A stretch of 5,151 nucleotides of DNA from Aequorivita sp. (GCA_020435865.1 JAGQYZ010000198.1:1-5151); one strand, 5' to 3'; counted from the stretch's first letter, positions 1 to 4,999 are shown. Numbers and translations are program-made. Notes: generated by a model from the sequence alone, not told the origin.

Positions 1-1
1 A

Positions 2-337
2 CTATTCTATGGTAATATGGGGGTTGGAAAAACTACGTTGATCAAAGAGATTGTCAAACAACTGGGCATTGATGAAATATCAAGTAGCCCTTCATTTTCT
101 ATTGTGAACGAATATCATTCACAAAAAGACGCAATATATCATTTTGACTTTTATAGAATTGAAGATATTGCGGAGGCTTATGATATTGGTGTTGAAGATT
201 ATTTTTATGGCGATAACTATATTTTTATAGAATGGCCTGAAAAAATAAGCGAATTGTTGCCTAAAAGTGCAAATAGTATATATATAATGAAAAATAATAA
301 CGGAAGTAGAACCCTAAAACTAGCGCCTGTGAGATAA
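2..337 (+). CDS. tsaE: TsaE, tRNA t6A37 threonylcarbamoyladenosine biosynthesis ATPase (3' part; N-terminus outside window)
   Basis: TsaE (YjeE family) is a small cytoplasmic P-loop ATPase that works with TsaB and TsaD to make N6-threonylcarbamoyladenosine at position 37 of ANN-decoding tRNAs. The frame is open from the window edge, and 111 residues are visible. Residues 4-12 of this fragment form the Walker A motif (GNMGVGKTT). SPSF (29-32) followed by SIVNEY matches the family's SPTF switch motif, with Ser in place of the usual Thr. HFDFYRI (47-53) is the family HxDxYR motif, and IEWPE (76-80) carries the conserved Glu-Trp pair. The full protein is usually about 135-155 residues, so roughly 25 N-terminal residues are missing, cut by the window and not by mutation. 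No clear terminator follows the stop. In the flavobacterial genomes I remember, tsaE lies close to alanine dehydrogenase, so the cassettes at 480-2108 would sit between two usual neighbours. Confidence 0.92.
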   Translation, partial: LFYGNMGVGKTTLIKEIVKQLGIDEISSSPSFSIVNEYHSQKDAIYHFDFYRIEDIAEAYDIGVEDYFYGDNYIFIEWPEKISELLPKSANSIYIMKNNNGSRTLKLAPVR

Positions 338-430
338 ATTGCCACGATACATACCCACTTATAAATTTTTTCTTAATCGTTTGCCCCAAATCGCAAAAAT
401 TACAGAGCAGGGAATCTATTATCAAAAAAA

Positions 431-446
431 TTTGTAAATATACAAA
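431..446. repeat. Short inverted repeat in the tsaE downstream spacer
   Basis: TTTGTA-AATA-TACAAA is a perfect 6-bp inverted repeat with a 4-nt loop, flanked by A runs on both sides. Read on the minus strand it would be an AT-only hairpin followed by T residues. It lies about 35 nt upstream of the promoter element of the first lipoprotein gene, so it could be a protein binding site. In DNA this AT-rich it could also be chance. The rest of the 338-518 spacer shows no ORF or RNA gene that I can support. Confidence 0.3.
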
Positions 447-479
447 AAAAATAATTAAAATACTTAATAATTTTCATGG

Positions 480-487
480 TAGGTTTG
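480..487 (+). promoter_or_regulatory. Bacteroidota-type -7 promoter element (TAGGTTTG) of the first lipoprotein gene
   Basis: TAGGTTTG is an exact match to TAnnTTTG, the -7 element used by the primary sigma factor of Bacteroidota. It ends 31 nt before the ATG at 519, which would leave a leader of about 25 nt. No TTG is present at the expected -33 spacing. The second cassette has the same kind of element at nearly the same distance, which raises confidence. Confidence 0.55.
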
Positions 488-518
488 ATGCATTATTAAC
501 CTCACAAATCAATTTATT

Positions 519-659
519 ATGAAAACTGTAAAGTACTTATTTATCGTAGCAATTTTTTCATTAGGAACCTTTGCTTCATGCACACCAGAAAGCATCCAAA
601 ATGAGCAAACACCCCAACAAATCAACAAAGCGGACATCGTCGTACCTCGTAACGGGTAG
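519..659 (+). CDS. Small lipoprotein, 46 aa, copy 1 (unnamed family)
   Basis: This short ORF encodes a 46-residue protein that I cannot assign to a named family. Residues 1-20 are a lipoprotein signal peptide: Lys at 2 and 5, a hydrophobic core at 6-19, and a lipobox FASC with Cys21 as the predicted lipidated residue. The mature part is only 26 residues, polar, rich in Gln and Asn, and ends in PRNG. It lacks an obvious acidic surface-export signal straight after the Cys, so the periplasmic face of a membrane is the likeliest location. The copy at 1493-1633 has the same length and shares 27 residues, including a run of eight (NEQTPQQI) in which all three base changes are silent. This is strong evidence that the frame is translated. 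The last 59 nt also encode the start of the membrane protein at 601-1113. A promoter element lies at 480-487, and a terminator-like hairpin begins 50 nt after the stop. Confidence 0.78.
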   Translation: MKTVKYLFIVAIFSLGTFASCTPESIQNEQTPQQINKADIVVPRNG

Positions 660-1113
660 TATTATTGCGCTAATAATAGCCGCGAGCCCTTATATTTTTT
701 ATTCTTATGAAAGTTTCCCAAAAGAAAAAACTTGGGAAACTTTTTTATTTACCTATCATGCGAATTGGTATAATTTAGTGTATGTATCCGTTTGGACAAT
801 GATGGGAAAATTTGTTCCCTTATTTTTGCTTATCATTTGGTTTATTACCTGCAAACATTGGTGGTATCATGTCATTTTGATACCCATTGGTATGTTTGCC
901 TTTCAACTTTTCAGTGTAATAAACGATGATGTAGGTTTTACTGACGAGGTTGAAATCTGGTGGCTTTTCCCCATAATGTTGGTAATTATCCCATTGGTCT
1001 ATCTTATTAGGGCTAAACTTTCAAATAGGCTCTTAGGCAAAGACTTAAAAAGCTTCGAAGAAGATTTAGGCGCCAGAAGAAATCTTTGGCAACAGATTAA
1101 GGATCTTTTTTGA
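601..1113 (+). CDS. Four-helix inner membrane protein of unknown function, 170 aa, copy 1
   Basis: No named family is recognised. The N-terminus is basic (about residues 1-12), followed by predicted membrane segments at about 16-36, 69-83, 88-107 and 119-137, and a charged C-terminal tail. The positive-inside rule puts both ends in the cytoplasm. Between helices 2 and 3 is the motif FITCKHWW, almost unchanged in the second copy. Other shared blocks are YESFP, WET, DEVEI, VYLIRAKL and the tail WQQIKDLF. ATG 601 is chosen because it is the only ATG before helix 1 and the second copy has an ATG at the equivalent place; extension upstream would need a TTG start. The first 59 nt lie inside the lipoprotein ORF, in its +1 frame. 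Many conserved residues use different synonymous codons in the two copies, which supports true coding. A terminator-like hairpin at 710-746 lies within codons 37-49, so full-length mRNA requires read-through. Confidence 0.8.
   Translation: MSKHPNKSTKRTSSYLVTGSIIALIIAASPYIFYSYESFPKEKTWETFLFTYHANWYNLVYVSVWTMMGKFVPLFLLIIWFITCKHWWYHVILIPIGMFAFQLFSVINDDVGFTDEVEIWWLFPIMLVIIPLVYLIRAKLSNRLLGKDLKSFEEDLGARRNLWQQIKDLF
710..746 (+). terminator. Intrinsic-terminator-like hairpin inside the copy 1 membrane protein ORF
   Basis: AAAGTTTCCCAA (710-721) pairs perfectly with TTGGGAAACTTT (732-743) to give a 12-bp stem with a 10-nt A-rich loop. Six Ts run from 741 to 746 and more Ts follow one A. This is the standard form of a factor-independent terminator on the + strand, starting 50 nt after the lipoprotein stop codon. 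It sits in the membrane protein reading frame, where the arms encode ESFP and WET. The second copy has the matching structure. It may act as a full terminator for the lipoprotein message or as an attenuator of the membrane protein. Confidence 0.6.
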
Positions 1114-1341
1114 TGCCTCCACTTTCCCAATATCAAATTTAATCCGTAACTTAGTCCGTGTTATTTTTTTGAATCAACAATTCATAAATTGCATCTGCCA
1201 CCTCTAAAAAGGTAATTTTATAAATACCTTTCAACGGCATTATTAAAAAACACCTTAACAAACCGATTAACAAACAATAAAACTTGAAACCAACCAATAG
1301 TTGCCGGTGAAATAAAAAAATTAATTCTGTGTTATTTGATA

Positions 1342-1357
1342 TGTTAAAATTTTAACA
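1342..1357. repeat. Perfect 16-bp palindrome (possible operator)
   Basis: TGTTAAAATTTTAACA reads the same on both strands. It lies about 98 nt upstream of the TAAGTTTG promoter element of the second cassette and has no equivalent before the first cassette. The form fits a binding site for a dimeric regulator, but it is made mostly of A and T and chance is possible. No regulator gene lies in the window. Confidence 0.35.
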
Positions 1358-1454
1358 CCAATTTGACGATAAGAGTGCATTTCAAAGCATTTTATTGATG
1401 AATAACCTGTAAAGATACCATAAACATAATTATTACATTTAAGTTTTTTAAAAG

Positions 1455-1462
1455 TAAGTTTG
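1455..1462 (+). promoter_or_regulatory. Bacteroidota-type -7 promoter element (TAAGTTTG) of the second lipoprotein gene
   Basis: TAAGTTTG is an exact TAnnTTTG match ending 30 nt before the ATG at 1493, against 31 nt in the first cassette. The short leader after it is also similar in the two copies (AACCT, then TTATGAAAA across the start). No -33 TTG is visible at the expected distance. Confidence 0.55.
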
Positions 1463-1492
1463 ACCCATATAAACCTTTCAAAACTTACTATT

Positions 1493-1633
1493 ATGAAAAA
1501 CCTAAAACTTATTATTGTAGCCGCAATTTTTGCTGCAGGACTTTTTGCTTCTTGCACCCCAGAAGGAATCCAAAATGAACAAACCCCACAACAAATCGAC
1601 GTCAGAACGGTCAACGTTCCGCCAGCCGGATAA
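1493..1633 (+). CDS. Small lipoprotein, 46 aa, copy 2 (unnamed family)
   Basis: This is the paralogue of the ORF at 519-659 and has the same length. Lys at 2 and 5 and a hydrophobic core of Ile, Ala, Val and Leu lead to the lipobox FASC with Cys21, so signal peptidase II processing is predicted. The mature peptide begins CTPEGIQNEQTPQQI and ends in VPPAG, so the distal end is less conserved than the middle. The final 59 nt overlap the start of the next membrane protein in the +1 frame, exactly as in copy 1. A TAnnTTTG element lies 30 nt upstream, and a hairpin with seven Ts begins 72 nt after the stop. No function is known to me. A role tied to the neighbouring membrane protein is suggested only by the conserved overlap. 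Confidence 0.78.
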   Translation: MKNLKLIIVAAIFAAGLFASCTPEGIQNEQTPQQIDVRTVNVPPAG

Positions 1634-2108
1634 AAAAAGCCTTGTACAGGGTGGCATTATCGTTTTTATAATGGCTTGCACACCTTTTATATATTATGCA
1701 TATGAAAGTTTCCCAATCAATTCACAGGTTTGGGAAACTTCTTTTTTTACGTTCACTACAAAATACACTTCTCTATATCATTATGCCTGGTTTTTAACCG
1801 GTAAGGTTATTCCTGTTATCTTACTACTTATTTGGTTTTTCACATGCAAACATTGGTGGCATTGGATAATATTAGTCCCTCTGTCCATGTATGTTTTTCA
1901 GCTTTTCAACATTTTAAAACAGAGTTTGAATGCTGATGAAGTTGAAATCATTTACGTAATTCCTATAATGATGGTATTGGTGCCTTTTGTCTATTTAATA
2001 AGGGCCAAACTTTTCAGCCAAATGCGGCATGACGATTTAAAATTATATGAAGAAGAGCTTTTCAAAAAGAGATCTATTTGGCAACAAATCAAAGACCTCT
2101 TTCGGTAA
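1575..2108 (+). CDS. Four-helix inner membrane protein of unknown function, 177 aa, copy 2
   Basis: This is the paralogue of the protein at 601-1113. A polar, charged N-terminus (about 1-22) is followed by predicted membrane segments at about 25-43, 76-90, 96-114 and 125-143, and a charged tail ending WQQIKDLFR. The FFTCKHWW motif between helices 2 and 3, the YESFP and WET blocks, DEVEI and VYLIRAKL are kept. Relative to copy 1 there are seven extra residues before helix 1, so here the whole first helix lies downstream of the lipoprotein stop. ATG 1575 is the only ATG start available upstream of helix 1 and matches copy 1. The stop codon is part of a strong hairpin (2106-2135), and alanine dehydrogenase starts 58 nt later. 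Function is unknown. The cytoplasmic CKHWW loop could bind a metal or haem, but nothing here tests that. Confidence 0.82.
   Translation: MNKPHNKSTSERSTFRQPDKKSLVQGGIIVFIMACTPFIYYAYESFPINSQVWETSFFTFTTKYTSLYHYAWFLTGKVIPVILLLIWFFTCKHWWHWIILVPLSMYVFQLFNILKQSLNADEVEIIYVIPIMMVLVPFVYLIRAKLFSQMRHDDLKLYEEELFKKRSIWQQIKDLFR
1706..1748 (+). terminator. Intrinsic-terminator-like hairpin inside the copy 2 membrane protein ORF
   Basis: AAGTTTCCCAA (1706-1716) pairs perfectly with TTGGGAAACTT (1730-1740), an 11-bp stem with a 13-nt loop, followed by one C and seven Ts (1742-1748). The stem matches that of the first cassette base for base although the loops differ in length and sequence. It begins 72 nt after the lipoprotein stop and lies within codons 44-58 of the membrane protein. 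Confidence 0.6.
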
Positions 2109-2135
2109 TTTTTACTTTCAAGAAAGTGAAAATTA
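2106..2135 (+). terminator. Hairpin overlapping the copy 2 membrane protein stop codon
   Basis: 2106-2119 pairs with 2122-2135: a 14-bp stem with one T-G wobble that opens only at the two central bases. It starts with the TAA stop codon itself. Only a short AT stretch follows and there is no long T run, so it may be a weak terminator, an RNA 3' end stabiliser, or both. It separates the cassette from alanine dehydrogenase. Confidence 0.45.
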
Positions 2136-2166
2136 TTCCGTAAATTGAGACAGTCAAGTTTACACC

Positions 2167-3366
2167 ATGCCGAAACCAAACTCACCATTCACTATCGCAC
2201 AATTGCTTCCTCAAGAAGAGAAACTTGAAATTGCAAAACAAAAAGGAGAACTCTATATTGGTATTCCAAAAGAAACCTATTTTCAGGAAAAACGAATTTG
2301 CCTTACACCAGATGCTGTTAATGCAATTGTGAGTAACGGTCACAAGGTTTTAATTGAAAAGGGAGCAGGAAATGAAGCGGGATTTTCAGACAAGGATTAC
2401 TCCGAAGCCGGTGCACAATTAACTGAGGACACAAAAAAAGTATTTGGTTGCCCAATGGTATTAAAGGTAGAACCTCCTACCCTTGAAGAATTGGAAATGA
2501 TTAAACCAAAAACAGTACTCATTTCGGCATTACAATTAAAAACTCGCCAAAAATCTTACTTTAAAGGACTTGCTAAAAAGAAAATTACCGCTCTAGGCTT
2601 TGAGTTTATTAAAGATGAAGACCACAGTTATCCTGCTGTTAAAGCGCTAAGTGAAATTGCAGGAACAGCTTCTGTCCTTATTGCTGCAGAATTAATGGTT
2701 AATGCAAAAAAAGGGAATGGATTGCTTTTTGGAAACATTAGTGGTGTTCCTCCTATTGAAGTTGTTGTAATTGGTGCAGGAACCGTTGGTGAATTTGCAG
2801 TTCGATCTGCGCTTGGCTTAGGTGCCAATGTGAAGGTATTTGACAGTTCCATTACCAAATTGAGAACAATTCAAACGAACGTTAATCGCATTTTATATAC
2901 TTCTACGGTACAACCCAAAAATCTAATGAAAGCACTTTTGCGTTGTGATGTTGCTATTGGTGCTGTCCGAGGGCATAATAGAGCCCCAATAATTGTTACT
3001 GAAGAAATGGTGCGGAATATGAAAAAAGGTGCTGTAATAATAGATGTTTGCGTAGATATGGGTGGGTGTTTTGAAACTACTGAAATGACCAGCCACGACA
3101 AACCCACATTCATAAAGCATGACGTAATACATTATGGTGTGCCTAATATACCTGCACGCTATCCCAAAACCGCTTCTATTTCAATAAGCAATATTTTCAC
3201 ACCCTATATTTTGGAAATTGCCGAAAGCGGCGGACTAGAAAATGCCATCCGTTTTGATAATGGTTTAAAAAATGGGTTGTATTTTTACCGTGGAATTTTA
3301 ACCAATAAAGCTGTTGCAGATTGGTTTGATATGCCTTATAGCGATCTTAATTTATTGATTTTTTAA
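2167..3366 (+). CDS. ald: Alanine dehydrogenase (NAD-dependent), flavobacterial type
   Basis: Alanine dehydrogenase reversibly converts L-alanine, NAD+ and water to pyruvate, ammonia and NADH in the cytoplasm. The 399 residues cover the whole family. IGIPKE (31-36) opens the catalytic domain; Arg43 and Lys100 (in MVLKVEPP) fit the pyruvate-binding Arg and Lys. The Rossmann nucleotide site is VVVIGAGTVG (199-208), with Asp226 ending the second strand as expected for NAD. VDMGGCFE (296-303) holds the catalytic Asp at 297. The position of the catalytic His of the well-studied enzymes appears to be Gln123 (ALQLK). I remember this Gln in other flavobacterial alanine dehydrogenases, so it is probably a lineage feature and not damage. 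An N-terminal extension of about 30 residues (SPFTIAQLLPQEE) is also typical of the lineage and supports the ATG at 2167. No exact TAnnTTTG element was found in the short upstream gap, so its promoter is unclear. Confidence 0.93.
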   Translation: MPKPNSPFTIAQLLPQEEKLEIAKQKGELYIGIPKETYFQEKRICLTPDAVNAIVSNGHKVLIEKGAGNEAGFSDKDYSEAGAQLTEDTKKVFGCPMVLKVEPPTLEELEMIKPKTVLISALQLKTRQKSYFKGLAKKKITALGFEFIKDEDHSYPAVKALSEIAGTASVLIAAELMVNAKKGNGLLFGNISGVPPIEVVVIGAGTVGEFAVRSALGLGANVKVFDSSITKLRTIQTNVNRILYTSTVQPKNLMKALLRCDVAIGAVRGHNRAPIIVTEEMVRNMKKGAVIIDVCVDMGGCFETTEMTSHDKPTFIKHDVIHYGVPNIPARYPKTASISISNIFTPYILEIAESGGLENAIRFDNGLKNGLYFYRGILTNKAVADWFDMPYSDLNLLIF

Positions 3367-3400
3367 GTTTTAATCAATCCATAATCTCTAATCCCAAAAA

Positions 3401-3778
3401 ATGAAGTTAGCATACCGATTGGCCTATTTTTCAGGTGGATTTTTAATTGGAATAGCCCTACTGTTTTTTATTCTAAGTGGAAAAAAAACATCTTGTGCTT
3501 ATGGTCCTGAAGCAAGAACCCTTAAAAACATAAGGTTGAAAGAGCGAGCCTTTTCTGAAAAAACATTGGCAATCCTAAAGGAAAACCAAATGGATACTTC
3601 AGTCATTTCAGCTTTATTGGAAGATGGGGATGTACTATTCTCTGAAAGCAATACAAAACTGGATTCCTGCAAGCAATATGTAATTGAAAAAGAAGTTTAT
3701 GAAAAAACTTTAAAAGTTAGAATTAAAAATTGTGATAGTCTTGCTACTGTAATTGATGCTGACGTAATTCAGAAATAA
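3401..3778 (+). CDS. Small membrane-anchored DUF4258-type protein, 125 aa
   Basis: One hydrophobic segment at about residues 8-27 near a basic N-terminus (MKLAYR) anchors a soluble domain of about 95 residues. The pattern of the domain (SGKKTSCAYGPEARTLKNIR, then a helix, EDGDVLF, and a late NCDS) matches what I remember of DUF4258 proteins found beside proline dehydrogenase in flavobacteria. Cysteines at 32, 90 and 111 are candidates for disulphides if the domain is periplasmic. Cys32 is not preceded by a typical lipobox, so I read the segment as a membrane anchor and not a lipoprotein signal. The gene follows alanine dehydrogenase by 34 nt on the same strand and is likely cotranscribed with it. 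It ends 26 nt from the end of the convergent proline dehydrogenase gene. The molecular function is unknown. Confidence 0.82.
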   Translation: MKLAYRLAYFSGGFLIGIALLFFILSGKKTSCAYGPEARTLKNIRLKERAFSEKTLAILKENQMDTSVISALLEDGDVLFSESNTKLDSCKQYVIEKEVYEKTLKVRIKNCDSLATVIDADVIQK

Positions 3779-3804
3779 TTAAACAATCAATAGAATACTT
3801 AAAT

Positions 3805-4977
3805 CTATAGCTTTCTACGTTTTTTCTCCTTTTTTAAAAGTGTAAGTTCCCGACTAGTTTGTCCTGCAACTGAAGTATTTTCCTCTGCACGTCTTATTAA
3901 ATAAGGCATCACGTCTTTCACCGGGCCAAAAGGAATATACTTTGCTACATTGTATCCTTCCACGCCCAGATTGAACGAAATGTGATCACTCATTCCGAAA
4001 AGTTGACCAAACCAAACACGGTTGTCACTTTTTGAAATCTTTTTTTGTTTCATCATGTCAATTGCCAGATATGTACTGAATTCATTATGTGTTCCTACGA
4101 ACAATTCAATATCATCAAGATTATCCAAAATATATTTCATTATCTCGTTGAAGTTAGTATCAGTGGCTTTCTTACTCTCACAGATTGGAGTTTTATAGCC
4201 TTTTTCTTCAGCACGTTCATTTTCCTTCTCTAAATATGCACCTCGAACAATTTTAAACCCAAGCTTGTATCCTTTTGCTTTGGCCTTTTGGTGCAAATTT
4301 TTTAAATAATCAAATCGGTCCCATCGATAGCACTGCAATGTGTTAAAAACTATAGGACGTTCTTTGTTGTATTTTTCCATCATTTCTTCACAAAGTCCAT
4401 CGGCAGCGTCCTGCATCCAGGATTCTTCAGCATCAATGAGTAAACGGATTCCACAGTCATGGGCTGCCTTTGAAACTCGATCATATCGGTTTTCAATATT
4501 TTTCCAATATACTTTTTCAGCATCAGTTAGCGGTTGGTTTTCTGTGATTTTTTGATAAACCTTAAACCTTCCAAACCCTGAAGGCTTAAAAACCGAAAAA
4601 GGCATCGCTTCCATGTTTTTAGCTAACTTGGTCAGTTCAATAACTTTATCTGCCGTGGCCTCAAATTGCGCATCTTCCTCTTTTCCTTCAACAGAAAAAT
4701 CCAATACAGAAGATACGCCTACATCAAAAAGTTTTTCCACTGTTGACATACAGTCTCTCTCATTCACACCACCACAAAAATGATCGAATACCGTAGAGCG
4801 GATGAGTCCTTCTACTGGAAGCTTTGCACTCAATGCGAATTTTGTTACCGCTGTTCCAATTTTTACCAAAGGTTCCTTGGAAATCATTTTGAAGAGAAAA
4901 TAAGCGCGTTCTAGTTCAGAATCACTTTTTAGCTGAAATGCATTTTCAGTATTATCAAAGAGGGAGTTAGATGTCAT
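3805..4977 (-). CDS. Proline dehydrogenase (monofunctional, FAD-dependent)
   Basis: The enzyme oxidises L-proline to pyrroline-5-carboxylate using FAD and passes electrons to the quinone pool, the first step of proline catabolism. From ATG 4977 it has 390 residues, the size of the stand-alone flavobacterial enzyme; no P5C dehydrogenase domain is fused. The TIM barrel shows FSVFKPSGFGR (127-137), LLIDAEES (179-186), NTLQCY (212-217), the RGAY motif (245-248), GTHNEF (295-300) and QLFGMSDHIS (325-334). The C-terminal substrate motif YLIRRAEENTS (359-369) carries the Arg pair that holds the proline carboxylate, and Tyr347 fits the active-site Tyr before it. The ATG at 4977 is preferred over one at 5043 because MTSNSLFDNTENAFQLKSDSE resembles known N-termini, and the longer form would cover the promoter region shared with the divergent gene. 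The tail is very basic (KKEKKRRKL). Confidence 0.96.
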   Translation of the reverse strand: MTSNSLFDNTENAFQLKSDSELERAYFLFKMISKEPLVKIGTAVTKFALSAKLPVEGLIRSTVFDHFCGGVNERDCMSTVEKLFDVGVSSVLDFSVEGKEEDAQFEATADKVIELTKLAKNMEAMPFSVFKPSGFGRFKVYQKITENQPLTDAEKVYWKNIENRYDRVSKAAHDCGIRLLIDAEESWMQDAADGLCEEMMEKYNKERPIVFNTLQCYRWDRFDYLKNLHQKAKAKGYKLGFKIVRGAYLEKENERAEEKGYKTPICESKKATDTNFNEIMKYILDNLDDIELFVGTHNEFSTYLAIDMMKQKKISKSDNRVWFGQLFGMSDHISFNLGVEGYNVAKYIPFGPVKDVMPYLIRRAEENTSVAGQTSRELTLLKKEKKRRKL

Positions 4978-4999
4978 ATAAAAATTAAAATAAAGTGTG

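Larger units (their letters stand above)
1114..1492. other. 379-bp intergenic region between the two cassettes
   Basis: This is AT-rich DNA without a convincing gene. It contains a run of Ts at 1164-1170 after the first cassette, with only a 4-bp stem before it, too weak to call a terminator. There is a 7-bp hairpin (AAAGGTA at 1208-1214 with TACCTTT at 1225-1231, no T run) and a perfect 16-bp palindrome at 1342-1357. The promoter element of the second cassette is at 1455-1462. A 29-codon ORF on the minus strand (1151-1240) is discussed as a finding but is not strong enough to annotate as a gene. I see no tRNA, CRISPR or insertion sequence here. Confidence 0.6.
480..2108 (+). repeat. Tandem duplication of a lipoprotein / membrane protein cassette
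   Basis: Two diverged copies stand head to tail: copy 1 at 480-1113 and copy 2 at 1455-2108. The -7 elements are 975 bp apart, and both the lipoprotein starts (519, 1493) and the membrane protein starts (601, 1575) are 974 bp apart. Each copy has the same order of parts: TAnnTTTG, a leader containing AACCT and ending in TTATGAAAA, a 46-residue lipoprotein ORF, a +1-frame membrane protein ORF overlapping it by 59 nt, and an internal hairpin with a T run. The lipoproteins share 27 of 46 residues and the membrane proteins are roughly half identical by eye. The duplication is therefore old, and both copies have been kept intact. I see no insertion sequence or flanking direct repeat that would explain it. 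Confidence 0.85.

Noticed and set aside
571..600. Upstream extension of the copy 1 membrane protein to a TTG start
   Set aside because: TTG is a rare start, the added residues are not conserved with copy 2, and both copies have an ATG at the equivalent place (601 and 1575).
519..1113. Lipoprotein and membrane protein joined by a programmed frameshift or a sequencing error
   Set aside because: The same two-frame layout, stop position and internal ATG occur in both diverged copies, so an error is very unlikely. No slippery sequence is evident, and a +1 shift would be needed.
1208..1231. Hairpin AAAGGTA / TACCTTT as a terminator
   Set aside because: 7-bp stem with no T run after it on either strand.
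1530..1574. Upstream extension of the copy 2 membrane protein to a TTG start
   Set aside because: Same reason: the extension reads through the lipoprotein signal region in a different frame and does not match copy 1.
1321..1614. 97-codon ORF on the minus strand
   Set aside because: It crosses the promoter and start of the second lipoprotein gene and has low-complexity, Ile/Phe/Ser-rich composition; it is a shadow frame.
3791..3817. Possible terminator between the convergent genes (TAGAA with TTCTA)
   Set aside because: Only a 5-bp AT-rich stem with a 17-nt loop; too weak although several Ts follow.
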